Under the pieces are notes generated by a model, which ran no database searches, was not told where the DNA came from, and saw nothing but the letters and a program-made list of their open reading frames with translations. Below are positions 1 through 9,500 of a stretch of DNA of 64,000 nt, piece after piece; position 1 is the first letter of the stretch, and every line of letters starts with the position of its first letter. The position numbers and the translations under genes are program-made. The DNA comes from an uncultured Prevotellaceae bacterium (GTDB lineage: Bacteria > Bacteroidota > Bacteroidia > Bacteroidales > Bacteroidaceae): assembly GCA_900318685.1 (NCBI GenBank), contig ONLL01000010.1:43620-107619 (forward strand), in the 5' to 3' direction.

Positions 1-434
1 TCTTGCAAATATACGCATTATTGCCTGAAAATCCAAACCTTCCTTTTGTATATTAACAATTATTAAGGTAGACGTACTGCCGAAGGCGGATTCCTCCGTG
101 CTAAGCACGGGTGATGGGTATTCTGCGGTTCGTGAAGACTGCCATGTGATTTTTTGTTGTGTTTTTCCGTCATCTTACACTATCGTCTTTAACTCCCTGA
201 ATCACATAGCAGTAGATGCAGTGTAGGTAGTTTGGTCATCTTACACTGCTACTTGTGGTACCAAAACAAGTTGTTTTGGTGCCGCACATCATAGCTCTTG
301 CAGTGCGAAGTCCGCTCCTTTGCACTTGCGTTTGCGCTCGCAGCCTATGCTCCGACGGCTCGAGAGATACGTTCCGACGGCTCGAGAGATACGTTCCGAC
401 GGGGCGAGAGATACGTTCTCTCGCTGGCATTAGC
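1..434. other. Gene-free region 3' of ychF
   Basis: No credible gene here; the open frames are low complexity or antisense. Visible structure: a small perfect hairpin CCGTGC-TAA-GCACGG at 96-110; an 8-bp inverted repeat GCAGTGTA/TACACTGC at 218-225 and 242-249; a strong hairpin at 255-285 (about 14 pairs with two G-U pairs, 3-nt loop), without a T run on either side; and a 22-bp tandem array at 351-416 that begins 19 bp after the ychF stop. Confidence 0.6.
351..416. repeat. 22-bp tandem array A (3 units)
   Basis: Three units start at 351, 373 and 395, each opening with TCCGACGG and ending in AGAGATACGT; units 1 and 2 are identical, unit 3 differs by two bases. The period is exactly 22. It lies 3' of ychF and belongs with the other 22-bp arrays in this window. 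Confidence 0.9.
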
Positions 435-1535
435 CTACACGTTGAACCGGAAGTGCATGATGTCGCCGTCCTGGACGATGTAGTCCTTGCCCTCGACGCC
501 CATCTTGCCGGCCTCGCGCACGGCGGCTTCCGAGCCGTAGTGGATGTAGTCGTCGTACTTGATGACCTCGGCCCGTATGAAACCCTTCTCGAAGTCGGTG
601 TGGATGACGCCGGCGCACTGCGGAGCCTTCCAGCCGCGCTTGTAGGTCCAGGCTTTCACCTCCATCGGTCCGGCTGTGATGAAGGTCTCGAGGTTGAGCA
701 GGGCGTAGGCCTTCTTGATGAGGCGGTTGACGCCGCTCTCCTCCAGGCCGAGCTCCTCGAGGAAGAGCTGCTTGTCGTCGTACGACTCCAGCTCGGCGAT
801 GTCCTCCTCGGTCTTGGCAGCGATGACCATCATCTCGGCTCCCTCTTCCTGTGCGAGCTCCCCTACCTTGCGTGTCCACTGGTTGCCGTCGCGGGCGTCC
901 TGCTCGGCGACGTTGCACACGTAGAGCACGGGCTTTGAGGTGAGCAGGAAGAGCTGGCGGGCGCAGTCCTGCTCGTCCTTCGTTTCAAACTCCACCACGC
1001 GGGCGTTCTTCCCTTGGTCGAGCACTTCCTTGTATGCCTTCAGTACGGCAAGCTCCACCTTGGCATCCTTGTTGCCGGCAGCGGCAGCCTTCTCGGTCTT
1101 GGCCAGTCGGCTTTCGATGGTCTCGAGGTCCTTGAGCTGCAGCTCGGTGTCGATGATCTCCTTGTCGCGGATGGGGTCGATGGTGCCGTCGACGTGGGTG
1201 ATGTTGTCGTCGTCGAAGCAGCGGAGCACGTGGATGATGGCGTCGGTCTCGCGGATGTTGCCCAGGAACTTATTGCCCAGGCCCTCGCCCTTCGAGGCCC
1301 CCTTCACCAGGCCGGCTATGTCTACTATCTCGCACGTGGCGGGTACGATGCGCCCGGGGTGGACGAGCTCGGCCAGGCGTGTGAGCCGCTCGTCGGGGAC
1401 GGTGATCACGCCCACGTTGGGCTCAATGGTGCAAAACGGAAAGTTGGCTGCCTGCGCCTTGGCGCTCGACAGACAGTTGAACAGTGTTGACTTGCCTACG
1501 TTGGGCAGTCCTACAATACCACATTTCAATGACAT
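435..1535 (-). CDS. ychF: Redox-regulated ATPase YchF (Obg family)
   Basis: Universal cytosolic P-loop NTPase of the Obg branch that prefers ATP and binds ribosomes; linked to translation and oxidative stress control in other bacteria. The P loop GLPNVGKST is at residues 9-17, and the usual NKxD motif is replaced by NVAE in YVCNVAEQD near residue 207, the mark of YchF against true GTPases. A coiled-coil insert follows the G domain and a TGS domain closes the protein, ending FRFNV. The 366 aa match the family length. It is monocistronic with two promoter-like boxes upstream. Confidence 0.97.
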   Translation of the reverse strand: MSLKCGIVGLPNVGKSTLFNCLSSAKAQAANFPFCTIEPNVGVITVPDERLTRLAELVHPGRIVPATCEIVDIAGLVKGASKGEGLGNKFLGNIRETDAIIHVLRCFDDDNITHVDGTIDPIRDKEIIDTELQLKDLETIESRLAKTEKAAAAGNKDAKVELAVLKAYKEVLDQGKNARVVEFETKDEQDCARQLFLLTSKPVLYVCNVAEQDARDGNQWTRKVGELAQEEGAEMMVIAAKTEEDIAELESYDDKQLFLEELGLEESGVNRLIKKAYALLNLETFITAGPMEVKAWTYKRGWKAPQCAGVIHTDFEKGFIRAEVIKYDDYIHYGSEAAVREAGKMGVEGKDYIVQDGDIMHFRFNV

Positions 1536-1574
1536 CTTGTTTATTTACGATTTACGGATTTACGATTATCGAGT

Positions 1575-1583
1575 GCAAAGGTA
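1575..1583 (-). promoter_or_regulatory. -7 box of the ychF promoter
   Basis: On the minus strand this reads TACCTTTGC, the Bacteroidetes -7 consensus TAnnTTTGC, about 40 bp before the ychF ATG. Confidence 0.65.
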
Positions 1584-1650
1584 CGAATAAGCGAGCGAAA
1601 ATGCAAATGTTTTTGCAATTTTCCGAGCGGGAGTGCCTTCGAGCATAGCT

Positions 1651-1658
1651 CAAAGGTA
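1651..1658 (-). promoter_or_regulatory. Second promoter-like box upstream of ychF
   Basis: Minus-strand TACCTTTG inside a near duplicate of the proximal promoter: both copies read CTCGC-TtATTCGTACCTTTG in outline. This gives tandem candidate promoters for ychF, the distal one just past the stop of the upstream regulator gene. Confidence 0.4.
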
Positions 1659-1683
1659 CGAATTAGCGAGTGAAAAGCAAAAG

Positions 1684-2730
1684 CTAGTTCTTTTTCCTGT
1701 TGATGCGCAAGCGATAGTTCCTGATGGTGCTGTCCTTGACGAAGAGGATGCGGCATATGTCCTTGTCGGAGAATCCCATTTCAGAAAGAATCAGGAAGGT
1801 GGTATGGCGCAAAGTCAGCGATGAGTAGGCAGTTGTCAGTTTGTGATACTCATGTGGGAAGGTGTAAGTATAGTAGTCGATGAAGCATTGCTCATCGTCT
1901 ACGGAGATATTTTTCATTGTGCTACCAGCCTTAACAAGGTCGTAGTATTGTTTGCCCTTGCCTATTCGCAGCATGTTGGCTTCTTGCAGTTGTGCTAACT
2001 GCTGCTTCAGTTTGTCGATTTTGCTATTGTTACTGCTTGATTGTGATTCCAGATATGCGATGCGCTCCCTGAGCCGTTCTTCTTCCTTGAGGTGGTTGTG
2101 AGCATCTTTCTCTTTTTTCTGATAGAAAGCTACACAGAGAGTGGCAACTGTGACGAGCAATAGTAGCGGCCAGTATAATTGATGGTGAAGGAGCTGATAT
2201 TCTGTCGAAAGTGCCATTGGTGAAAGGAACAGTGGATTCACGTTTGTTTTGAAACATGTTAGTTGCTGTTTCAATGCCGAGATGATGCTGTCGTCACTTG
2301 CGTCAGCTAGAGAGATGGATTGCAGGAACCTTAACTTTTGGGAAAACAGTGAATCTGGCTTATAATTGGAATAGCTTTGCTGTTGATGAGCCAGCATACA
2401 GTGGTCGACAAAATAGAGGAAAAACCTTTGGGCTTCGTCAAGGTTTCTGTCTTCTAGTTGCCCCATTGTCTTGTAATAATAGGCATTAGCGATGCAGTTG
2501 TGATTGTGGATTTTGAAGAATCCTCTTTCTTTGAATACAGCCTCAGGGATGTCTTTCAGCATGCTGATGGCTTTCGTGCTGTCCTCCATCAGCAGCCTTT
2601 CCACCTTGAGTAGTCGGAACGATCCCTGAGAGGTGTTCGGCTCAACAGCCCATCTATCCTCATCCTTCGCCGAAGTAGGAAGGCTGAGGAGGATTATCAT
2701 CATCAGGGCGATTACTGTTCTTATTCTCAT
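1684..2730 (-). CDS. Membrane-anchored HTH regulator
   Basis: A 348-aa protein with a signal-like N-terminus (MRIRTVIALMMIILL), a helical sensor region of about 160 residues likely to be periplasmic, one membrane segment near WPLLLLVTVATLCVAFYQ, a cytoplasmic coiled coil rich in E, L and Q, and a C-terminal LuxR-like helix-turn-helix ending FVKDSTIRNYRLRINRKKN. The layout matches the TPR-membrane-coil-HTH regulators common in Prevotella, shorter than the DUF6377 proteins at 18.8 and 24.6 kb. The start at 2730 is preferred over 2742 because a -7 box lies at 2739-2747. Its target is unknown; no partner gene is adjacent. Confidence 0.75.
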   Translation of the reverse strand: MRIRTVIALMMIILLSLPTSAKDEDRWAVEPNTSQGSFRLLKVERLLMEDSTKAISMLKDIPEAVFKERGFFKIHNHNCIANAYYYKTMGQLEDRNLDEAQRFFLYFVDHCMLAHQQQSYSNYKPDSLFSQKLRFLQSISLADASDDSIISALKQQLTCFKTNVNPLFLSPMALSTEYQLLHHQLYWPLLLLVTVATLCVAFYQKKEKDAHNHLKEEERLRERIAYLESQSSSNNSKIDKLKQQLAQLQEANMLRIGKGKQYYDLVKAGSTMKNISVDDEQCFIDYYTYTFPHEYHKLTTAYSSLTLRHTTFLILSEMGFSDKDICRILFVKDSTIRNYRLRINRKKN

Positions 2731-2738
2731 AAGCGACT

Positions 2739-2747
2739 GCAAAGATA
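2739..2747 (-). promoter_or_regulatory. -7 box for the membrane HTH regulator
   Basis: Minus-strand TATCTTTGC directly before the chosen start at 2730; it implies a very short leader and rules out the upstream in-frame start. Confidence 0.65.
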
Positions 2748-2790
2748 CAAACTATTATTCAATTTTGCAAATATAAATGCTTGATAACAA

Positions 2791-2828
2791 AAAAGCCAAG
2801 GAAAGAACTTTCCTTTCCTATGGCTTTC
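2791..2828 (-). terminator. Intrinsic terminator of the 138-aa membrane protein gene
   Basis: On the minus strand AAAGCCATAGGAAAG pairs with CTTTCCTTGGCTTT and is followed by a run of T (TTTTTTG). It lies about 40 bp after the stop at 2867. Confidence 0.75.
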
Positions 2829-2866
2829 CGAGAGAGAGAAATTAAAAACACTTTTATCTTGAGGAT

Positions 2867-3283
2867 TTATGGCTTTACATGAAAGAGGTTGATCCAATCG
2901 TCGTGTACGACAGTATTCAGCAGCACCATGATGATGACTGAGAGGATGAGCACCACTGGCCGCCGCTCACGGAAATAGACAGTTGCAAGGATAATACTGC
3001 AAATGACTGCAATGGGTATAAACAATGAAAACAGCGTAGCACGGAATTCAGTGATTCTGATTGGAAGCTCAAGCAGGATGCGTCCAAGAATTACCGCAGC
3101 AACGATAGGCAGGCCGAAAGTTTCTGGCTTTGCATATTTCTGCAGCAGTAAAAATGTAAGGACAAAGAAGCAGATAGATTCTGCCCATGCTACTGCATAC
3201 AAGGTATAGCCCGCTGTCCAGAACGTCAGCAGAAACGTCAGCATAGAAAGCAGGAATGCGATGAGAAAACTTGATTTTTTCAT
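2867..3283 (-). CDS. Small four-helix inner-membrane protein
   Basis: A 138-aa protein with about four hydrophobic helices: residues 5-25, 28-48, 58-75 and a longer pair near 85-125 around a short basic loop (FRERRP). No catalytic motif is visible. Function not recognised; short integral membrane proteins of this kind are frequent and poorly described in Bacteroidales. It has its own promoter at 3317-3325 and terminator at 2791-2828, so it is probably transcribed alone. Confidence 0.65.
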   Translation of the reverse strand: MKKSSFLIAFLLSMLTFLLTFWTAGYTLYAVAWAESICFFVLTFLLLQKYAKPETFGLPIVAAVILGRILLELPIRITEFRATLFSLFIPIAVICSIILATVYFRERRPVVLILSVIIMVLLNTVVHDDWINLFHVKP

Positions 3284-3316
3284 AAGGACAATAAATATTT
3301 AGTTAGATTTTTGCTG

Positions 3317-3325
3317 GCAAAGTTA
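3317..3325 (-). promoter_or_regulatory. -7 box for the 138-aa membrane protein
   Basis: Minus-strand TAACTTTGC, 34 bp before the ATG at 3283. Confidence 0.6.
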
Positions 3326-3488
3326 GGATGAAATTTACAAACATCCAAATATATTTTAAAGTTTTTTCGGGATGCGTCGCAGTGAGGATGATATATATAT
3401 TGTGCTGAGCAATAATAAGTTATTCTCCTTTTTAGGCCTTGAGACGAATGCAAAGTGCGACACATTCAGCTATCCTGTTGCTTAAAAG

Positions 3489-3539
3489 TGTTTTGCAGAC
3501 TCAACAGAAATGAGAATAATCTGTTCAGTCTGCAAAACA
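3489..3539 (-). terminator. Strong hairpin 3' of the C10 peptidase gene
   Basis: A 20-bp inverted repeat with one mismatch: TGTTTTGCAGACT at 3489-3501 pairs with AGTCTGCAAAACA at 3527-3539, with an inner ACAGA/TCTGT extension. It begins 11 bp after the stop at 3550. The following T run is weak (CTTTTAA), so it may act as terminator or as a 3'-end stabiliser. Confidence 0.65.
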
Positions 3540-3549
3540 GATGGTTTGG

Positions 3550-4539
3550 CTATCTTACAACAATTTTTCTGCCATCCTTGATATAAATACCTGGGGCCTG
3601 TGGGAGCTGGACGGGGCGTCCGTCGAGGGTGTATATGGTGGAGGGCGGAGGGTTGAGGGTGGAGGGAGGAGGGAGAATGGCGTCGTCAGTGTGCGGGGGT
3701 GCCTGAATGCCGATGGTCATGTCCTGATAGAAGTTGAACTTGTAGCCGTCGGGGTTCAGCTTGCCGATGTCGTAGTAGCCGTCCTGCTGGCCGTTCCATC
3801 CCCAGTTGACGTGCACATAGCCGTCGTCACGATAGCCGTCGATGATGAAGGAGTGGGCATAAGCACCATGCGTGAGGCTCACATCGATGGCTTCGTAGAA
3901 GATGGGCCGCCCTTCGGAGAGCTCACGGTAGACCATCTCCATCCATTCGCGCTCAGTATAAAGGTAGCGTAGCTTCGTCTCTATCAGGCTGTTGTCGTAT
4001 CGGAAGTTGTCGCCCAGTGCCTTGGCAGTGGCAAAGTTAGTGGTGGCTGAGGCTGACTGTCCGAAGATCATCTGACTGGCTACGGCGCAGTGGTAGAGCA
4101 GTTCGGCCACTGCCCTACCCTCTTGTTCTGTATAGTCGGCAGAGGAATAGTCGTCGAGCATCGCGTCCCAGTCGTAGGTGGTCTGGCTGAAGTCGACAGC
4201 GAACACATGGCTGTTGCTGCCTGTGAGCGGATAATTGACGCTGGCAGTGCCCTCTCCCTGCAGGGGCCAGCGGTGGTAGCGCATGATCTGGCCGATGGCT
4301 ACTGCCACGCATCCCACACGGCAATGGTCCTCATCTGGCAGGTATCCTCCCCAGGGCGTGGGATCAGTCAGCGGACACATATAATTATAAGGTGCACGCT
4401 GGCCCCAGACCGAGGTGATGAGGGGCCCTGCCTGTGAGGGAAAGCCCATGCTTGCGGGAGGAATGGTGGCCAGTGATGTCATGCTCCAGCCCAACGCCAT
4501 CAAGCCTATAAAGGATCGAAATAGTCTATGTCGGTTCAT
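3550..4539 (-). CDS. C10 family cysteine peptidase (streptopain/interpain type)
   Basis: Secreted papain-fold protease related to streptopain and Prevotella interpain. With the start at 4539 (MNRHRLFRSFIGLMALGW, a signal peptide) the protein has 329 aa. Catalytic Cys77 is in GCVAVAIGQIMRYH and His229 in AYAHSFIIDGY, followed by the family signature HVNWGWNGQQDGYYD. There is almost no propeptide. The end, YTLDGRPV...GIYIKDGRKIVVR, resembles a short type IX sorting tail, joined by a low-complexity PPPST linker. The start at 4539 avoids overlap with the sialidase stop at 4547; the two genes form an operon, sialidase first. Confidence 0.88.
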   Translation of the reverse strand: MNRHRLFRSFIGLMALGWSMTSLATIPPASMGFPSQAGPLITSVWGQRAPYNYMCPLTDPTPWGGYLPDEDHCRVGCVAVAIGQIMRYHRWPLQGEGTASVNYPLTGSNSHVFAVDFSQTTYDWDAMLDDYSSADYTEQEGRAVAELLYHCAVASQMIFGQSASATTNFATAKALGDNFRYDNSLIETKLRYLYTEREWMEMVYRELSEGRPIFYEAIDVSLTHGAYAHSFIIDGYRDDGYVHVNWGWNGQQDGYYDIGKLNPDGYKFNFYQDMTIGIQAPPHTDDAILPPPSTLNPPPSTIYTLDGRPVQLPQAPGIYIKDGRKIVVR

Positions 4540-4546
4540 CCTGTAA

Positions 4547-6160
4547 TTACTTTTGTGCATTGTTGGCGAATTGGCTGATCTGCTCTTTGGTGATGGTGAC
4601 GAATGTCAGCGCATAGCCGTTGCCGGCGCTGTACGACTCGTCCTCATAGAGGATGGCCAGGCCGCCGTCGTTGAGCCGAATCATCGTGGAGTAGGCGGCT
4701 CCTCCTGGCTGAATGTTCATGATGTCGGCCCACGTCTTCCCCTCGTCAGTGCTCATAGCCAGCGTAAGGTTTTCTCTGGCCGATGACTTGACGTAGGTGT
4801 GGAGCAGGAGATCGTTGTCGCCCTGTGTCTTGCGGCTGTAGTAGAGGATGTCGGCATTGCAGGCATTGCCGCTGATCTGACTGCTTCGCCAGGGGCTGCC
4901 CCATTTGCTGGCATCGGCATGCCCACGGTTGAAGCCTCTGTTGCCCGTATGCCGCACCGACAGCAGAAGACTGCCGTCGTTGAGCTGTTCAAGCTTCGAC
5001 TCGTCGCCACCTGCATAGGCGTTGGCTGGTCCCATTGTCCAGTGCTCGCCTTCGTCGGTAGAGCTGATGATGTAGCATTGGGGCGATGTCTTGTTGTCGT
5101 AAGTGAGGCAGTTGTTGGTGAACATGACGGTGCCGTCGAAGGTGGTGAGTCCCTTGCCAGAAGAGATGAAGTTGCCATAGAACCCCAGCTCGTTGGTCTT
5201 GTTGTTGACGGCATCGGTGAAGTTCGTGTCATAGAGCTGACGTGGTGCTGTCCAGGTGACGCCGCCATCGTCGCTGGTGCAGACGACTGCATGGCGCATG
5301 CCGTTCCAGTACACCACCGAGCCGGCAGCCATCATGCAGACGAGGCGTCCGCCCCGCGTGCGGGCGAGTGCGGGGTCGCCATAGCCGTAGCCGGCGGTCG
5401 TCTGGCCGTCGCCCGTGGCGATGATGTTCTGTGCTGACCACGACCGTCCTCCGTCTGAGCTGCGTCGAATGCTCACGTCAATCTTATGGTTGCCCAGGTC
5501 GGCATTGCTGTCGTAGCGCCGGTCGCAGGCCACGACGATGTTGCCCTCCTTGTCGAGTATCATTGCCGGAATGCGATAGAAGCGGCAGTTGTCGGAAGTG
5601 GGCACATAGGCGATACTCTTCACGTTGAAGATTCTGGCCTCGCCCTTGGGGTCGCCGCTGTCGGCAGGTATCTCGATGGTCCGCTGCGTGCCGTTGTAAG
5701 TATAGCTGATGGTGGTGAGAGCGGCGTCGACCATCGCTGCCAGCTGTGCATCGCCTTTGATGGCGGCAGTGAGATAGAGGTAGTTAGAGCCTTTCTTCAG
5801 CGTATAGCCCCCCTGCAGGCCGATGGTCAGGCTGCTGCCTTCGGGCTTGACCTGTGCCAGTAATCGGGGTGCGGCGTCGGCATAGAACTCTGGGTTGTCC
5901 GACTGATAGATGCCCAGCCAGTTGATGTTCTTGCAGGTGTTGCCCTTCAGCGTGATGCCTAGTTGGTAGATGGTGGATGGAGGATTGTGAAGGGTGAAGG
6001 GTATGCTGATGCGCAGTAGCAGGGCTTTGTCCTCATTGCGTCCTACGGTGTGATAGCCCTGCTTTACTGATATGTCTGCTGCCTTTAGCAGTGCGTCGGA
6101 GGCCTGAGTGGCCATAATCCAAGCTAGGAAGGCGGTAACAAGGAGCATCGTTCGTTTCAT
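4547..6160 (-). CDS. nanH: Exo-alpha-sialidase (GH33) with N-terminal module
   Basis: Cleaves terminal sialic acid from host or dietary glycoconjugates. The arginine-binding FRIP-type motif is FYRIPAMIL; Asp boxes of the SxDxGxxW form occur as SSDGGRSW, TSDDGGVTW, SSTDEGEHW and STDEGKTW, as expected for a six-bladed propeller. Residues 1-20 are a signal peptide and about 30-180 form the sialidase N-terminal beta-sandwich seen in Bacteroides enzymes. The start at 6160 (MKRTMLLVTAFLAW) is chosen since the 22 upstream residues do not fit a signal peptide and bring the start to within 23 nt of the -7 box at 6195. First gene of an operon with the C10 peptidase. No sialic acid uptake genes are nearby. 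Confidence 0.93.
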   Translation of the reverse strand: MKRTMLLVTAFLAWIMATQASDALLKAADISVKQGYHTVGRNEDKALLLRISIPFTLHNPPSTIYQLGITLKGNTCKNINWLGIYQSDNPEFYADAAPRLLAQVKPEGSSLTIGLQGGYTLKKGSNYLYLTAAIKGDAQLAAMVDAALTTISYTYNGTQRTIEIPADSGDPKGEARIFNVKSIAYVPTSDNCRFYRIPAMILDKEGNIVVACDRRYDSNADLGNHKIDVSIRRSSDGGRSWSAQNIIATGDGQTTAGYGYGDPALARTRGGRLVCMMAAGSVVYWNGMRHAVVCTSDDGGVTWTAPRQLYDTNFTDAVNNKTNELGFYGNFISSGKGLTTFDGTVMFTNNCLTYDNKTSPQCYIISSTDEGEHWTMGPANAYAGGDESKLEQLNDGSLLLSVRHTGNRGFNRGHADASKWGSPWRSSQISGNACNADILYYSRKTQGDNDLLLHTYVKSSARENLTLAMSTDEGKTWADIMNIQPGGAAYSTMIRLNDGGLAILYEDESYSAGNGYALTFVTITKEQISQFANNAQK

Positions 6161-6194
6161 AGGAGAAGCAGCTTTTTCGGTTTTTAATTGCTCG

Positions 6195-6203
6195 GCAAAG
6201 ATA
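6195..6203 (-). promoter_or_regulatory. -7 box of the sialidase-peptidase operon
   Basis: Minus-strand TATCTTTGC, 35 bp before the ATG at 6160. Confidence 0.65.
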
Positions 6204-6445
6204 CGAATAATAATCTGAACAGCCAAGCGAAAGCTGGGAAAAATAGCAATTCTCCTTCATTCAGGGTGCTGCCTAGGCCTTCATTTAGTCGAAGATTGTC
6301 ATTTTTACACTTTGATATTCCGTCCACTCTTTTTGAGGTGACATTATTATATAAACATACTGAGACGCAGAGAGATAAGTTGCTGACGGAATTGTAATCT
6401 TCCACTTTTTCAGCCTATAGTCTCGCCACGCATGCTTTTTTTGCT

Positions 6446-6454
6446 TAACTTTGC
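6446..6454 (+). promoter_or_regulatory. -7 box of the first SusC/SusD operon
   Basis: TAACTTTGC, 63 bp before the SusC ATG, leaving a leader of about 55 nt. Confidence 0.65.
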
Positions 6455-6516
6455 ACCGCAGAAACCCCGTGAAAGCAGATTTCTATTTCAATCATTAATA
6501 ATTAACTAACAAAGGT

Positions 6517-9500
6517 ATGAAAAAAAGCAGGTATCTATTGTTGCTGTTGGCACTCGCGGTGTCAATGGCTACTCATGCCCAAGGAATCTTGGGAACTGTG
6601 ACTGACGACCAGGGAGAACCCATCATCGGGGCCTCGGTCGTAGAGAAAGGCAATCCTCAGAACGGCACCATCACCAACGTCGATGGCCAGTTCACGTTGA
6701 GAGTCAACGTGGGGACTCCTGTCATCGTTTCTTATATCGGCTACCTCCAGCAGGAAATGAAGGCCCACAACGGCATGGTGGTGCGCCTGCAGGAAGACGC
6801 CCAGACGCTGAACGACGTGGTGGTCATCGGCTACGGCGTGCAGAAGAAGAGTGTGGTCACCGCCTCTATCGCGAAGGTGAGCGCTGAAGACCTGGAAGGC
6901 AAGACACGCCTAAGGGCTGAGGATGCCCTGAAGGGCATGGCCGCTGGTGTGAGTGTCACGTCGGCCTCTGGTCAGCCAGGCTCAAAGTCGCTCATCCGCA
7001 TTCGTGGTATCGGCACCATCAACGACTCCGAGCCTCTCTACATCATCGACGGCATGCCCACTAACCAGGACGGTATGGAGAGTGTGAATCCTGAGGACAT
7101 CGAGTCGATCGAAGTGCTGAAGGATGCTGCCTCAGGTGCTATCTATGGTGCCCGTGCTGCCAATGGTGTAATCCTCGTCACCACGAAGAAGGGTAAGATT
7201 GGCAAGGCACAGATCAACTACAACTTCTCCACCGGCTGGCAGTCGGCATGGAAGAGGCGCGATGTCACTGGTGCCACCGACTATGCCATCCTGCAGAATG
7301 AGCGCAAGGTGGAGAACGGCATGGCTCCCGCGTTTATGGATCCCTACAACATCGTCGATGCCAACGGTGACAAGGTCATGGGCTTTGGCACTGACTGGCA
7401 GGATCTGCTCTTCAACGACAATGCCCCCATCACCCAGCACGATGTCAGTATCAGCGGAGCATCGGAGCAGGGCAACTACTACCTCTCGCTGGGCTATTTC
7501 TCTCAGGAGGGTATCGTGGGCGGTAACTTCGGCCAGTCGAACTACGATCGTCTGACCATCCGCTCGAACAACAACTACACCCTGCTAGATCTCTCTAAGG
7601 AGCGCGACTTCCTGAACAAGCTCGACCTAGGTGCCAACATTTCTTATATGCGTGTGCACAATACGGGCATCGACGCTAACTCTACCTGGGGCTCACCCCT
7701 CGGCTCGGCCCTCTATTTGGCTCCCACGCTGCCCGTCACCCTGCGCGGCGGCTACGATGAGAACGGCAATGCCAACATTGGTCAGCGCATGATTGACCAG
7801 TATCCGCAATACGACATGTACGTCGATGCAAACGGCAATCCCTATACCGTGCCCAACTTCATCGGTAGCTATCAGGAGCAGAACAACCCCATCGCCATGA
7901 TGCAGCGTAACCCAAGCAAGAACTGGAGCCATAAGCTAATGCCCAAGTTCTCGCTCGACCTCCAGTTGTGGGACAATCTGAAGTATCATTTCACCTACAG
8001 CGCCGAGCTCTCCTTCTGGGGATATAATGCTGCCACGTTGGAGAAGTACTACCTCTCGGGCAACAACAATGCCGACCACACTTCGGCCACGGCCTACAAG
8101 GGCAACAACTCTATCTGGCAGGTGGAGAACACGCTGACTTACGACAAGCAGATGGGCAAGCACAGCATCGGAGTGGTGATAGGACAGAGTGCCCTGAAGT
8201 CGAAGGGCGACGAGCTGGGCGGTTCTCACTGGTATCTGGTGAACCCCAACAAGCCTTCGCTGAACTACACCACTGGCGGCGATCTCGAGCTGACCACCGA
8301 TGCCGACGGCAAGGTGACGGGTGCCAAGAGCCTGGTCGGTGCTTGGGGCGGTCCCTATGTGGAGCATCGCCTGAGCTCACTCTTCGGACGTGTGAGCTAC
8401 AACTACGACGAGCGCTACATGCTGCAGGCAACGGTGCGTCGTGACGGCAGCTCGCGTTTCGGCTCGAACAAGAAATATGGTACCTTCCCCTCGGTATCAG
8501 TAGGTTGGAACATCATGAACGAGGAGTTCATGGAGTCGCAGCGCGACTGGCTGTCGAACCTGAAGCTGCGCGCCAGCTGGGGTAAGAACGGTATCGACAA
8601 CATACCCGACTTCCGCTTCAGCACCCAGACCACCACAGGTGGCAACAACAACTATTACTTCGGTAAGCAGGCCGGTATGGTCTACGGTTCGAAGTCCGAC
8701 CACCTGGCCAACGAAGACCTGCGTTGGGAGGAGAGCGAACAGACCGACCTCGGCCTCGACTTCGGTTTCTTCAACAATCAGCTGACCTTCAGTGTTGACT
8801 ACTATGTGAAGAAGACCAACGGTATGATCATCCAGACTCCTATTCCCAGCTATGTGGGTGAGGAGAAGCCCTACGCCAACGTGGGCGATATGAAAAACTC
8901 CGGTTGGGAGTTTGAGCTGGGCTACAAGTGGCACATCAGCGATGCCAACTTCTCAGTGAAGGGTAATGCCAGCTACCTGAAGAACGAACTGAAGAATCTG
9001 GGTAACGACACCGGCTTCCTGAACTACGGCATCTCGCAGTTCAGCGATGGCGGCACACGTGCTGAGAACGGACAGCCCTTCCCCTTCTTCTATGGTTACA
9101 AGACCAACGGCATCTTCCAGAACGTGGCTGAGGTGAATGCCTATACCAATGCCAACGGCGCACTCATCCAGCCTGAGGCTCAGCCTGGCGACTTCCGCTT
9201 CGTCGATATGAATGGCGACGGACAGATCACTAGCGACGACCGTACCAACATCGGTAACGGCGTGCCCACATGGACCTTCGGTCTCACCTTCAACGCTGAA
9301 TGGAAGGGCTTCGACCTGGGTCTCTTCTTCCAGGGTGTCAGCGGTGCCGATGTCTTCGACGCCACCTACCGTCAGGACATCGAGTCGGCCAACTATCCCA
9401 CCTGGGTGCTGCAGCGCTGGACGGGCGAGGGAACCTCGAACACCGTGCCCACGTTGGGCAACTCGAAGAACTGGGTAATCAGCGACATGTATATCCAGGA

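Larger units (their letters stand above)
6161..6516. other. Divergent promoter region, sialidase versus SusC
   Basis: 356 bp between two divergent starts. It carries the minus-strand -7 box at 6195-6203 and the plus-strand box at 6446-6454. The 240 bp in between are AT-rich and hold no gene or clear palindrome that I can see. Confidence 0.6.

Noticed and set aside
255-938. 227-codon plus-strand frame
   Set aside because: Antisense shadow of ychF plus the array A repeat; no start context or domain.
6161-6226. Upstream start of the sialidase
   Set aside because: The 22 added residues are not signal-like, and an upstream promoter box at 6195-6203 lies within them.
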